The position numbers and the translations under genes were made by a program. From Massilia putida (GTDB taxonomy: Bacteria; Pseudomonadota; Gammaproteobacteria; Burkholderiales; Burkholderiaceae_D): 64,000 nt of DNA. Location: NCBI RefSeq assembly GCF_001941825.1, contig NZ_CP019038.1:930001-994000 (forward strand), in the 5' to 3' direction. A model generated the notes under the pieces. It did no database searches. It was not told the DNA's origin and saw only the letters and a program-made list of their open reading frames with translations. Of this stretch, positions 28,633-36,935 are shown piece after piece; the first letter of the stretch is position 1; each line of letters starts with the position of its first letter.

Positions 28633-29699
28633 CGCGCACCTCCCGCGATGCCCAGCAGGCGTGCGTTGCGCTCCGCGTCGGAGGCGGCGCCCGCGAAATC
28701 GTCGAACGCCTTGTCCGTCACGCGGATGATGTGGTCGCGGATGAAGCGCGCGCCCTCTTCCGCGCCCTGCTCCGGATGCTTCAGGCAGCATTCCCATTCG
28801 AGCACGGCCCAGCCGGGAAAGTCGTACTGCGCCAGCTTGCTGAAGATGGCCTTGAAATCGACCTGGCCGTCGCCGAGTGACCGGAAGCGGCCGGCCCGGT
28901 CGGCCCACGGCTGGTAGCCGGAATACACGCCCTGGCGCGCGTCGGGACGGAACTCGGCATCCTTCACGTGCACGACCTTGATGCGCTCGTGGTAACGGTC
29001 GATGAAGCCCAGATAGTCCAGCTGCTGCAGCAGGAAATGCGACGGGTCGTACGCGATGTTCAGGCGCGGATGTCGGCCGACGCGCTCCAGCAGCATCTCG
29101 AACGTGGCGCCGTCGAACAGGTCTTCGCCCGGGTGCAGCTCGAACGCGAGGTCCACGCCGGCGTCGTCGTAGGCGTCGAGGATCGGGCGCCAGCGCCGCG
29201 CCAGTTCGTCGAACGCGGTCTCGATCAGGCCTGCCGGGCGCTGCGGCCACGGATAGACGAACGGCCAGGCCAGCGCGCCGGAAAAGCTGATCGATGCCGC
29301 GAGGCCCAGATTCGCCGACGCCCTCGCGGCCAGCAGCATCTGCTCCACGGCCCAGCGCTGGCGCGCCGCCGGGTTGCCGCGCAGGTCCGCGGGCGCGAAG
29401 CCGTCGAACGCTTCGTCGTAGGCCGGATGCACGGCCACCAGCTGGCCCTGCAAGTGGGTGCTCAGCTCCGTGATCGCGACGCCGCTTTCCGCCGCGATGC
29501 CGGCGACCTCGTCGCAATACGTTTTACTTTCCGCCGCGCGGGCGAGATCGAACAGACGGCGGTCGTTCGACGGCACCTGCACGCCCTTGTAGCCAAGGCT
29601 GCCGGCCCAGCGCGTGATCGCCGCCCAGTCGTTGAACGGCGCGGCGTCGCCGGCGAACTGCGCGAGGAAGATGGCCGGACCTTTGATCGTCGTGCTCAT
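28629..29699 (-). CDS. Sugar phosphate isomerase/epimerase-like TIM barrel
   Basis: A 356-residue xylose-isomerase-like TIM barrel. Metal-site residues are visible in LAFELHPGEDLF, NIAYDPSHF, VVHVKDAEF and WAVLEWEC. Family members isomerise sugars or, in 3-keto-glycoside pathways, catalyse eliminations and hydrations. It lies between the deglycosidase beta subunit and the Gfo/Idh/MocA gene and is coupled to the latter. A role in handling the released 3-keto sugar is plausible. Confidence 0.8.
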   Translation of the reverse strand: MSTTIKGPAIFLAQFAGDAAPFNDWAAITRWAGSLGYKGVQVPSNDRRLFDLARAAESKTYCDEVAGIAAESGVAITELSTHLQGQLVAVHPAYDEAFDGFAPADLRGNPAARQRWAVEQMLLAARASANLGLAASISFSGALAWPFVYPWPQRPAGLIETAFDELARRWRPILDAYDDAGVDLAFELHPGEDLFDGATFEMLLERVGRHPRLNIAYDPSHFLLQQLDYLGFIDRYHERIKVVHVKDAEFRPDARQGVYSGYQPWADRAGRFRSLGDGQVDFKAIFSKLAQYDFPGWAVLEWECCLKHPEQGAEEGARFIRDHIIRVTDKAFDDFAGAASDAERNARLLGIAGGAR

Positions 29700-29712
29700 G
29701 CGCCGCCTCCCG

Positions 29713-30090
29713 TTACGCTGCGATGGACAATTCGGTCGTGCAGGACGTCACCGGGCTCCAGGGCAGGTACGAGATCCGCAACTGCACGGCGGCCGTGACA
29801 CTGTGCTTGCCCGGCGCGAGGCCGCCGGCCTGGCGCACGGACACGTCGGCCACTTCGCCGAATTCCCAGCGCTCGTCGTAGGTCGTTTCCAGTTCGTCCA
29901 GCGTCCACGTCTTGCCGCGCACGGTGAAGCGTACGTCGTCGCGCGGCACCTTGTGGCCGTCGACGGCGAGCGCGATGTCTTCCACGGCCGACAGCACCTG
30001 GCCGCGGTAGTAAGGCAGGCGTACGCCGATGCGCCAGCCGTCGCCGTCGTTGCGCAGCGAATCGGGGTAAATGATGTGTTTGTCGTACAT
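29713..30090 (-). CDS. C-glycoside deglycosidase, beta subunit (DUF6379 family)
   Basis: A 125-residue beta-rich protein starting MYDKHIIYP and including WRIGVRLPYYRGQ, which matches the small subunit of bacterial C-glycoside deglycosidases (CarC/DgpB-type, DUF6379). With the TIM-barrel alpha subunit it forms the enzyme that breaks the C-C bond between sugar and aglycone after the sugar has been oxidised at C3. The alpha-subunit gene lies 13 bp upstream in the same direction, as in known systems. The start with GAGGAGCGCAGC upstream was chosen over a longer frame overlapping the alpha gene. Confidence 0.85.
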   Translation of the reverse strand: MYDKHIIYPDSLRNDGDGWRIGVRLPYYRGQVLSAVEDIALAVDGHKVPRDDVRFTVRGKTWTLDELETTYDERWEFGEVADVSVRQAGGLAPGKHSVTAAVQLRISYLPWSPVTSCTTELSIAA

Positions 30091-30103
30091 GCTGCGCTCC
30101 TCG

Positions 30104-31096
30104 TTATGCCGCTTCGCCCAACAGGCGCTTGAACATCTCTTGCTGGCGCCGCACCTGCTCGCGGCCATCCACCTCGAACGCGTCCTCGATGTGACGCTGG
30201 CCCTCGTATTCGCTCGACAGGTGGCCGTCGTAGCCGCCCTCGATCAGCACGGGGATGATCTCGTCGTACGGGATCGCGGGCTCGTTGCCGGTGTCGTCGA
30301 TCTCGTAGAACTTGGCGTGGATGTGGAAGATCCACGGCATGAATTCGAGCATGCGGCGCGGATTGCTCCAGATGTTGTGGCGCAGCGTCTCGGCCATCTG
30401 CAGGTCGACCGGATTGCCGCCCAGCTTGCGCACATCCATGATCACATAGTCCGGCAGCACGCGCGCCTCGTGCGCCTGCAGGATGAATTCGACGATCTTC
30501 GGGGTCGCGCCCATGCGCAGGAAGCGGTCGCGGAAGACGGGCGGGTAGTGTTTGATGTACATCCCCATGTCCGGCACGTAGCCCACGTGGTTCGAGCCCG
30601 TGGCGCGCGTGATCTCCGTATAACGCAGGATCCACGGGTGGTCGAAGTGGAACGGCGAGTGCACCTCGATACCCATGCGGATGTCCAGCTTTTCCGCCAG
30701 CGGCACGCAGGCGACGACCACTTCCGGCGGCGTGTTGACGATGATGCGCACCGTCGGGCAACCGATGCGCTTGGCGAAGTGCAGGTCGCGCTCCAGCGAC
30801 GCGACCATCTCGTCGAAGTTCAGGCGACGGTCCTTGTACAGCTTGATGTCCATGAACATGTCGTGACATTGGGCGTAGGCGCCGTGGCGGTCGAGCGATG
30901 CGAACCAGTTGGCGATTTGCGCCTCCGGGACGTCCGGAAAGCCGGTGAACGATTGTTCGCTGACGACTTCGATGCCGCGCGCTCCGAGGCCGGCGGCGTG
31001 GGCGATGCAGTCGTCGAGCGTCATCTTGCGCAGGAAGGTCTCGTACTGGTAGCTGTACAGCGAGACGCCTCGCTTGATGCGATGCTGGGTAGTCAT
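30104..31096 (-). CDS. C-glycoside deglycosidase, alpha subunit
   Basis: A 330-residue TIM-barrel protein of the xylose-isomerase-like superfamily, matching the catalytic subunit of C-glycoside deglycosidases. The expected metal quartet is visible as E144 (MGIEVHSPFHF), D176 (VGYVPDMGMY), H260 (IFHIHAKF) and E296 (HLSSEYEG). The MGIEVHSPFHFDHPW region and the adjoining DUF6379 partner set it apart from ordinary epimerases. The enzyme removes C-linked sugars from flavonoids or similar phenolics once C3 of the sugar is a ketone. It follows the MFS gene by 33 bp. Distinguishing C- from O-glycoside activity needs biochemistry. Confidence 0.85.
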   Translation of the reverse strand: MTTQHRIKRGVSLYSYQYETFLRKMTLDDCIAHAAGLGARGIEVVSEQSFTGFPDVPEAQIANWFASLDRHGAYAQCHDMFMDIKLYKDRRLNFDEMVASLERDLHFAKRIGCPTVRIIVNTPPEVVVACVPLAEKLDIRMGIEVHSPFHFDHPWILRYTEITRATGSNHVGYVPDMGMYIKHYPPVFRDRFLRMGATPKIVEFILQAHEARVLPDYVIMDVRKLGGNPVDLQMAETLRHNIWSNPRRMLEFMPWIFHIHAKFYEIDDTGNEPAIPYDEIIPVLIEGGYDGHLSSEYEGQRHIEDAFEVDGREQVRRQQEMFKRLLGEAA

Positions 31097-31129
31097 GGGG
31101 TCCTCGATTGCTGGCGTGGAAAAAGTGGC

Positions 31130-32359
31130 TTACATGCCCGGTTGCGGGCGGGCGGAACGCGACGCCCGGTAATGCAGCAGGCAGGCCCCGACGGCGCATG
31201 CCGCCGCGATGAGGCCGAACGCCAGGAAGGCGCCCTGCAGGTTGCCGACCGACGCGCGCATCACATTGACGACGGCCGGCGACAGGAATTGCGCGACGAA
31301 GAACGAGCTCGCCCACCAGCCCATGCCGCGGCCGCGGTGCTCGAACGAGAACTTGCTTTGCGCCCAGGCGATCAGCGCCGGCACGATCAGGCCGTTGGCC
31401 AGTTGCTGCACGAAGGCGAACGCCAGCGCCACCTTGTAGTCCGGCGCCAGGCCGATGCCGGCGAGCCCGATCGCATAGCCGAGGAATACGAGGAAGATCT
31501 GGGTACCGGCACCGAAGCGCGTCGTCATCTTGAAGAGAATCGCGCCCAGCGGCACGCCGATGCTGGGCAGCGCCATCGACAGGCCGATCGACTTGGGATC
31601 GGTGACGCCGAGGTCCTTCAGCAGCACGGAAAAGTTGATGACCTGGACGTAGTAGATGGTCGAGAGCAGCACGGTCACGCCGGTCACCATCAGCGCGACG
31701 GCGTACGGGAACCGGGTCGCCGCGGGCTGCGTGGCACCGGCCTGCTTGCGGCGCGGTTCCGGTTCGAACAGGAATGCGAGGCTGGCCAGCAGGATCGGGA
31801 TCGCGACGCCGTACACGAGGAACGGATATTGCCAGCCCCGCGCGGCCAGGAAGCCCGATCCGGCGATGGTGACGGTGCCCAGCACGGACCCGACCACGCC
31901 CTGGATCATCAGCCAGCGGTGGCGTTCCTTCTCTTCGAAGTAGTCGGCCAGCAGCGTGTTCACGACCGTGAGCACGCCCGCCTCGCCGAAGCCGATGACG
32001 AAGCGGCCGGCGACGACGGCCCAGAAGTTATCGATGAAGAACGGTACGAGGCCGCCGGCGCCGTAGAACGCCATGGACCACAGCAGCAGCGGGCGGCGGC
32101 CGAAGCGGTCCGCGATGACGCCGGCGCCGGGCGCGAACAGCGCGATGCAGGCGCTGGGCGCGGTGATCAACAGGGGCACCATCAGGGACGGGTTGGGCAC
32201 GTTGCGGAAGTGACCCAGCAGGGTGGGCAGGGTGGGCGCCAGCGCGATGATCGCCATCACGGGCAGGAAGCCGGAGATCACGAGGATCCAGCCCTGGCGC
32301 CAGTCGGCCTGGCGCTTGGTGGGAACGGCCGCGGAGGACCGTGGGGGGTTGCTGCGCAT
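31130..32359 (-). CDS. MFS transporter, first gene of the deglycosidase operon
   Basis: A 409-residue, 12-segment major facilitator. Loop 2-3 reads GVIADRFGRRPLLL. It resembles the second carrier at 35683-36915 (shared VNTLLADYFE/GNALMGDYFE and FEHRGRGMG blocks), so the two are paralogues. AAGGAGACACAC precedes the ATG. Upstream lie a 20-bp palindrome (32400-32419) and a nod-box-like element (32464-32497). Probably imports the glycoside handled by the next two genes. Confidence 0.85.
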   Translation of the reverse strand: MRSNPPRSSAAVPTKRQADWRQGWILVISGFLPVMAIIALAPTLPTLLGHFRNVPNPSLMVPLLITAPSACIALFAPGAGVIADRFGRRPLLLWSMAFYGAGGLVPFFIDNFWAVVAGRFVIGFGEAGVLTVVNTLLADYFEEKERHRWLMIQGVVGSVLGTVTIAGSGFLAARGWQYPFLVYGVAIPILLASLAFLFEPEPRRKQAGATQPAATRFPYAVALMVTGVTVLLSTIYYVQVINFSVLLKDLGVTDPKSIGLSMALPSIGVPLGAILFKMTTRFGAGTQIFLVFLGYAIGLAGIGLAPDYKVALAFAFVQQLANGLIVPALIAWAQSKFSFEHRGRGMGWWASSFFVAQFLSPAVVNVMRASVGNLQGAFLAFGLIAAACAVGACLLHYRASRSARPQPGM

Positions 32360-32399
32360 CGTGTGTCTCCTTGTCGTTATCCTGTCTTGCGCAGGAAAT

Positions 32400-32419
32400 A
32401 GAACCAGAATTATGATATC
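32400..32419 (+). promoter_or_regulatory. 20-bp palindromic motif, copy 1 (upstream of the MFS gene)
   Basis: AGAACCAGAATTATGATATC fits the shared pattern ATAAYCAGAATTATGATTAT found before four promoters of this region. It is 41-60 bases upstream of the MFS start codon. Least symmetrical of the four at its right end. Confidence 0.6.
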
Positions 32420-32463
32420 GACTTATTCCCGTTTTCCCAAGTGAAAAATTGCGGGTGTCGGGC

Positions 32464-32497
32464 GATTGTTTGGATAGCTGCTATCGACCCCGTGGAT
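32464..32497 (-). promoter_or_regulatory. Nod-box-like element upstream of the C-deglycosidase operon
   Basis: On the minus strand: AT-N10-GAT (32497-32483, beginning ATCCACGG), seven bases, then ATCCAAACAATC (32475-32464). The second block is identical to the rhizobial nod-box core at all 12 positions, and spacing is the same. It overlaps the last codons of the DHA2 gene (stop at 32483-32481), so the promoter for the MFS operon is partly inside coding DNA. The first half is nearly identical to the element at 27349-27363. Confidence 0.82.
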
Positions 32498-33941
32498 AGG
32501 CGTCCATCGCGCGTACGAGTCGCGCCGCGCCGAACGCGCCCGCCCCCAGCAAGCCGAGCAACAGGGGCAGCACGTGCAGATAGGCGCGCCGGCACCCCTC
32601 GGCCGCCGTCGCATCCAGGCCGTGGAAGAACACGAGCCCGGCCAGCGCCACGCCGAACGCGGCCGCGACCTGCTGCACGGTCGTCAGCAACCCCGCCGCG
32701 ACGCCCGCGGACGACACGGGCACGTCACGCAACGTGGCGTACGACAGCTGCGGCCCGCACAGGCCCAGGCCGATACCCATGCCGAATTGCGCCGCCACGA
32801 GCAGCGGCCAGGACAGGCCGCCGCGCAAGGCCAGCGCGCACAGGATGAGACTCGTCGCGGACACCGCGATCCCGGCCAGCAGCGTGCGCACGCCGATGCG
32901 CCGGTTCAGCCGGGGTCCCAGCAGCGTGATCCCGGTCATCGCGCCGAACGCGATCGGCGCGCAGGCATAGACCATCTGCGACGCCGACAGGCCCCTGCCC
33001 GTCTGCAGCACGAACGTCATCACGAGCAGGTAGCCCGGCATGATCGGGTTCACGCACAGGGTGCACAGCAGCCCGAGTCCGACCTTCCGCAGCCGGAACA
33101 GCGCGGGGTCGACGAGCGCGTCGCCGTGGCGGGCCTGGCGCGCGGCCAGGTGGCGCCACGTGATCCAGCCCAGCGGCACGGCGCCCAGCAGCAGCGCGGT
33201 CAAGGCCGGCGGCCAGCCGCGCGCCGGTCCTTCGATCAGGGGCGTCAGCAGCGCGAACAGCACCAGTACGGACAGCAAGGCGCCGCGCACGTCGACGGCG
33301 ACCGGATGCACGCCGCGGCCCGGCGGCAGCAGCAGCGCGCCCGCGACGAGGCTGACGAGTCCCAGCGGCAGGTTGATGAGGAACGTGAGGCGCCAGCCCA
33401 GGCCGAGCCAGTCGGCATCGATCAGCAGGCCCCCCACGATGGGTCCCAGCGCGGCCGAGAAGCCGCCGAGGAAGCCGAACACGGTATAGACCTTGTAGCG
33501 CTCCTCCGGCGGATACATCACCTGCACGAGAGCCATCACCTGCGGCACCATCAGCGCGGCGGCGGCGCCCTGCAGCAGGCGCCCGACCTGCAGGCTCAGG
33601 GTGTCCGGCGCCAGGCCGCAGGCGACGGACGTCGTCGTGAACGTGGCGATCCCGAGCAGGAACATGCGGCGGTAGCCGTGGCTGTCGCCGAGCCGGCCGC
33701 CGACGATCAGCAGCACGGCGAACGCCGTGGCATAGCCGGCCACGATCCACTCCAGCGCCGCCTTCGGTGCGTGCAGTGTCGTGCCGATGGACGGGACGGC
33801 GACGTTGACGATGGTCGTGTCGAGCAGGTCGATCACGAACGCGAGGGCAACGGCGATCAGCGCCAGCGTGCGCCGGCGGTGGCTGTACTGCGCGGCGGCA
33901 TGGTGAGCGCTGCCCTCCGCGCTGGAAACGGATTCGATCAT
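32481..33941 (-). CDS. DHA2-family (EmrB/QacA-type) efflux transporter
   Basis: A 486-residue, 14-segment drug:H+ antiporter. LDTTIVNVAVPSI in the first segment and the GGRLGDSHGYRR loop are hallmarks. It begins 19 bp after the LysR regulator gene, in the same direction, suggesting co-transcription and control by it. Exporters of this kind often protect against the phenolic substrate or its aglycone. Its 3' end carries the nod-box-like element of the next operon. Confidence 0.87.
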   Translation of the reverse strand: MIESVSSAEGSAHHAAAQYSHRRRTLALIAVALAFVIDLLDTTIVNVAVPSIGTTLHAPKAALEWIVAGYATAFAVLLIVGGRLGDSHGYRRMFLLGIATFTTTSVACGLAPDTLSLQVGRLLQGAAAALMVPQVMALVQVMYPPEERYKVYTVFGFLGGFSAALGPIVGGLLIDADWLGLGWRLTFLINLPLGLVSLVAGALLLPPGRGVHPVAVDVRGALLSVLVLFALLTPLIEGPARGWPPALTALLLGAVPLGWITWRHLAARQARHGDALVDPALFRLRKVGLGLLCTLCVNPIMPGYLLVMTFVLQTGRGLSASQMVYACAPIAFGAMTGITLLGPRLNRRIGVRTLLAGIAVSATSLILCALALRGGLSWPLLVAAQFGMGIGLGLCGPQLSYATLRDVPVSSAGVAAGLLTTVQQVAAAFGVALAGLVFFHGLDATAAEGCRRAYLHVLPLLLGLLGAGAFGAARLVRAMDAYPRGR

Positions 33942-33960
33942 TCCGGGACTCTTAATAAGG

Positions 33961-34872
33961 TTAGACGTCGCGGGCGACGTCGACGAACAGGTCGCGCAGC
34001 CAGCGGATGGCCGGGTCGTTGTTGCGATGGCGGTGCCATTGCAGCGACTGGACGAGGCGCGGGATGCGCGGCGGCGGTTCCCACACCCTGATCGGCAGCG
34101 ATTCCAGCGCGCGCAGCGCGATGCGGCGGTGCACGGTAGCGATGCGGTCGGTGCCGACGACGAGCGACGGCAGCCCGGTCATCGTCGGCGCCGTGACTTC
34201 CACGCGGCGCTTGACGTCGTAGCTTTCGATGAACCAGCCGTCCAGCGTCGGCAACGGGTTGGCGCTCGCGAACGTGGGGATGACGTGACCGCAGGACAGG
34301 TAGTCGTCGAACGTCAGGCTGTGCTGGATGCGGCTGTGGCCTTCCCAGGTCACGCACAGATAGTCTTCCTCGAACAGTACGGCGGACGGGTGTTCCTTCG
34401 CGAGGTATTGCGACGGGATCACGAGGAAGTCGGCGTCGCCCTGCTCCAGCACGTCCGCCGGCTGGCGGTCGTACTGGTGGCGCAGGCTTACGCGCACGCC
34501 GGGCGCCTGGCGGTACAGCGCTTCCAGCAGCGGCGGCACCAGCACGGCCATCGTGTAGTCGGAGACGAGGATCGTGAACGTCCGCGTCTCGGTGGCCGGC
34601 TCGAACTGGGGCTGCGTGGCGATGGTGCTGTCGATCCGCATCAGCACTTCGCGCACCGGCTCGACGAGTTCCTTCGCGCGCGGCGTCAGCGCCAGCTGGC
34701 GCCCCGAGCTGACGAGCAGCTCGTCGTTGAAATAGTCGCGCAGACGGGCGAGCGCGCTGCTCGTCGCCGACTGGCTCAGGAAGATCTTCTCCGCCGCGCG
34801 GCTGATGTTGCACTCGGTGAGGAGCGCGTTCAGGACGACGAGCAGGTTCAGGTCGAGCTTATTGAAGCGCAT
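33961..34872 (-). CDS. LysR-family regulator, NodD/FdeR-like
   Basis: A 303-residue LysR protein. The start MRFNKLDLNLLVVLNALL followed by AAEKIFLSQSATSSALARLR is strongly NodD-like (rhizobial NodD begins MRFKGLDLNLLVALDALM). NodD proteins bind nod boxes and respond to flavonoids; the related FdeR of Herbaspirillum activates flavonoid degradation. Two nod-box-like sites occur in this window, 1.4 and 6.6 kb away, which makes this the best candidate regulator for them. It lies within an operon of TIM-barrel, MFS and exporter genes rather than divergent from its targets. Confidence 0.87.
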   Translation of the reverse strand: MRFNKLDLNLLVVLNALLTECNISRAAEKIFLSQSATSSALARLRDYFNDELLVSSGRQLALTPRAKELVEPVREVLMRIDSTIATQPQFEPATETRTFTILVSDYTMAVLVPPLLEALYRQAPGVRVSLRHQYDRQPADVLEQGDADFLVIPSQYLAKEHPSAVLFEEDYLCVTWEGHSRIQHSLTFDDYLSCGHVIPTFASANPLPTLDGWFIESYDVKRRVEVTAPTMTGLPSLVVGTDRIATVHRRIALRALESLPIRVWEPPPRIPRLVQSLQWHRHRNNDPAIRWLRDLFVDVARDV

Positions 34873-34891
34873 CGCGTGCCGCCTTCCCGGG

Positions 34892-35662
34892 TTACGCCAG
34901 GCCCAGCGCGCGCCGGCTGAGCGCCAGCGATTCCGCGTCGCCGGCGCCGGGAAAGTATTCCAGGCCGATGGCGCCCGCGTAGCCCTTCTCGCGCAGCACG
35001 CCCATCACGGCGGGCCAGGCGATGGTGCCGGTGCCCGGCTCGTGGCGGCCTGGCGTGTCGGCCACCTGCACGTGCGCGATATGGCGCATGCGGTCGCCGA
35101 TGGCCGCAGCCAGGTCTTCATTCGTCTGCGCGGCATGATAGACGTCGGCCAGCAGGCGCAGGCCCGGGCTGTCGACGGCCGCGACGATATCCAGACCGCG
35201 CGCGATGGTGTCCACGAACATGCGCTGGCCGTTCAGCAGCATGTGGACGGCTTCCAGCCACAGCACGACCCCGGCGTCATGCGCCATAGCGGCCGCGCGG
35301 CGCAGCACGGCGACGGCGGCGTCGAGCTGGTCCTGCGCGGGCACGTCCGGCCGCGTGAAGCCGGACGCCACCACCATGCCGGCGCCGGCGAAGCGCTGCG
35401 CGACGGGGATCGCATCGGCGACGGCGGCCAGCACCTTGTCGTGCTCCAGCGGGTCGACGAGGCTGCAGCGGGGCTCGACGCAGAAGCTGACCAGCCGTAC
35501 GCCGGTCTCGTTCAACGCCTTCTCGATCGCGTCGAGGTCCTTCTCGCGCCACAGGTGGAACTCCACGCCCGGCACGCCGGCCGCGTGGGCGGCGCGGATG
35601 CGCGACGCGAGGTCGGCGTTCCCGTTGGCGAACATCCATTCGATACAAGCTGCGAATTGCAT
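34892..35662 (-). CDS. Hydroxypyruvate-isomerase-like TIM barrel
   Basis: A 256-residue xylose-isomerase-like TIM barrel of the Hyi size class. Ligand candidates are GVEFHLW, LWLEAVHM, LLADVYHAAQ, HVQVADTPGRHEPGTG and IGLEYFPG; the last two are characteristic of hydroxypyruvate isomerases. Family members interconvert hydroxypyruvate and tartronate semialdehyde or related ketoses. In this operon it may act on a sugar-derived fragment. Starts 20 bp after the MFS gene. Confidence 0.8.
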   Translation of the reverse strand: MQFAACIEWMFANGNADLASRIRAAHAAGVPGVEFHLWREKDLDAIEKALNETGVRLVSFCVEPRCSLVDPLEHDKVLAAVADAIPVAQRFAGAGMVVASGFTRPDVPAQDQLDAAVAVLRRAAAMAHDAGVVLWLEAVHMLLNGQRMFVDTIARGLDIVAAVDSPGLRLLADVYHAAQTNEDLAAAIGDRMRHIAHVQVADTPGRHEPGTGTIAWPAVMGVLREKGYAGAIGLEYFPGAGDAESLALSRRALGLA

Positions 35663-35682
35663 ATTGGTCTTTCTTCTTTAAG

Positions 35683-36915
35683 TCATTGAGTGAGCGGGTG
35701 CCGCGCCGCCGTTGACGCGGCCAGAACCACGGCGGCGATCAGACAGATCGTGCCGACGACGGCGACGCTGGCCAGGAACGTGCCGGCCGCGCCCTGGACC
35801 AGGGTCATCAGCGGCGCGCTGAGGAACTGCCCGAGGAAGAACGAGCCACCCCACAGTCCCATGCCGCGGCCGCGGTGCTCGAACCGGTAGTGCGTGAGCG
35901 CCCACGCGATCAGTGCCGGCAGCAGCAGGCCGCCGCCGACCTGGCCCAGCGCGTCGAGCGGCAGGCCGACCGAGGGATTCGGCGCCCACGCCACGCCGAC
36001 GTAGCACACGCCGTACAAGGCCAGGCTGATCGCGAGACGCAGCGGAACGGACACGCCGCCGAGGCGCTTGAACAGATAGCCGCCGGCGACCGTGCCCAGG
36101 CTGGCGATGGTCACGAGCACGCTGATGCGCTCGGGCGATGCGACGCCCATGTCGCCGAAGATGCGTCCGTGCTGCACGGCCTGCACGAAGAACACCATCG
36201 AGAACAGCACGGTGACGCCGCACACGAACAGCGTGGAGCGCCAAGGGAAAGCCGCGGCGGCGGAGCCCTGCGCGGGCGCCGCATGGTCGCGTTCCGGCTC
36301 CCAGCACGCGAACCACGCCAGCGCAAACACGGCCAGTCCGACGAGGTACAGCAGGAACGGGTAGCGCCAGTGCACGCCCGCCAGCAGGCCGCCCGACAGG
36401 ATGATGGCGGAACCGATCAGCGGCGACAGCATGTTCTGGTAGCCGAGCCACTTCTCGCGCTGCGCGCCCTCGAAGTAATCGCCCATCAGCGCATTGCCGA
36501 CCGTGAGGATCGCGGCTTCCGCCACGCCCACGATCACGCGGCTGGCGACGATCAACGGCAGGCTGTCGAACATCAGCGGCGCCAGGCCCAGCAGCGAGAA
36601 CGCGAGCAGCGCGACCAGCAGCAGGTTGCGGCGCCCGAAGCGGTCCGCCAGCATGCCCGTGAAGCCCGACATCAGCGCCACGCACAGCGACGGCACCGTG
36701 ATGATCATCGGGACGAGCAGCTGGAAGTGCGGCACGTTCGAGAAGTGCTGGAACAGCAGGGGCAGGCCCGGCACCAGCGCGGACAGCGCCAGCGACGGCA
36801 TGTTCACGATGGCCATCAGCGCGATGCCCTGCGCGAGACCGCCGTGACGGCGCGGCGTGGCGCCCGTGGGCAGCGCCGGCATGGCGGCGGAAGACGTCAG
36901 TTCAACGGGATTCAC
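35683..36915 (-). CDS. MFS transporter, paralogue of the carrier at 31130-32359
   Basis: A 410-residue, 12-segment major facilitator with GMLADRFGRRNLLL in loop 2-3 and FEHRGRGMGLWGGSFF shared with the other carrier. The GTG at 36915, with AAAGGA six bases upstream, was chosen; the frame runs on into the upstream TIM-barrel gene without coding sense. It lies between two TIM-barrel genes in a five-to-six-gene operon, so it probably carries a glycoside or sugar derivative. Confidence 0.83.
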   Translation of the reverse strand: MNPVELTSSAAMPALPTGATPRRHGGLAQGIALMAIVNMPSLALSALVPGLPLLFQHFSNVPHFQLLVPMIITVPSLCVALMSGFTGMLADRFGRRNLLLVALLAFSLLGLAPLMFDSLPLIVASRVIVGVAEAAILTVGNALMGDYFEGAQREKWLGYQNMLSPLIGSAIILSGGLLAGVHWRYPFLLYLVGLAVFALAWFACWEPERDHAAPAQGSAAAAFPWRSTLFVCGVTVLFSMVFFVQAVQHGRIFGDMGVASPERISVLVTIASLGTVAGGYLFKRLGGVSVPLRLAISLALYGVCYVGVAWAPNPSVGLPLDALGQVGGGLLLPALIAWALTHYRFEHRGRGMGLWGGSFFLGQFLSAPLMTLVQGAAGTFLASVAVVGTICLIAAVVLAASTAARHPLTQ

Positions 36916-36935
36916 GGCGATCCTTTCTCGGCGGG

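Noticed and set aside
33961..34872. Nodulation regulator of a rhizobium
   Set aside because: No nod, nif or fix genes are present and the neighbours are catabolic; NodD-likeness reflects the flavonoid-sensing LysR subfamily.
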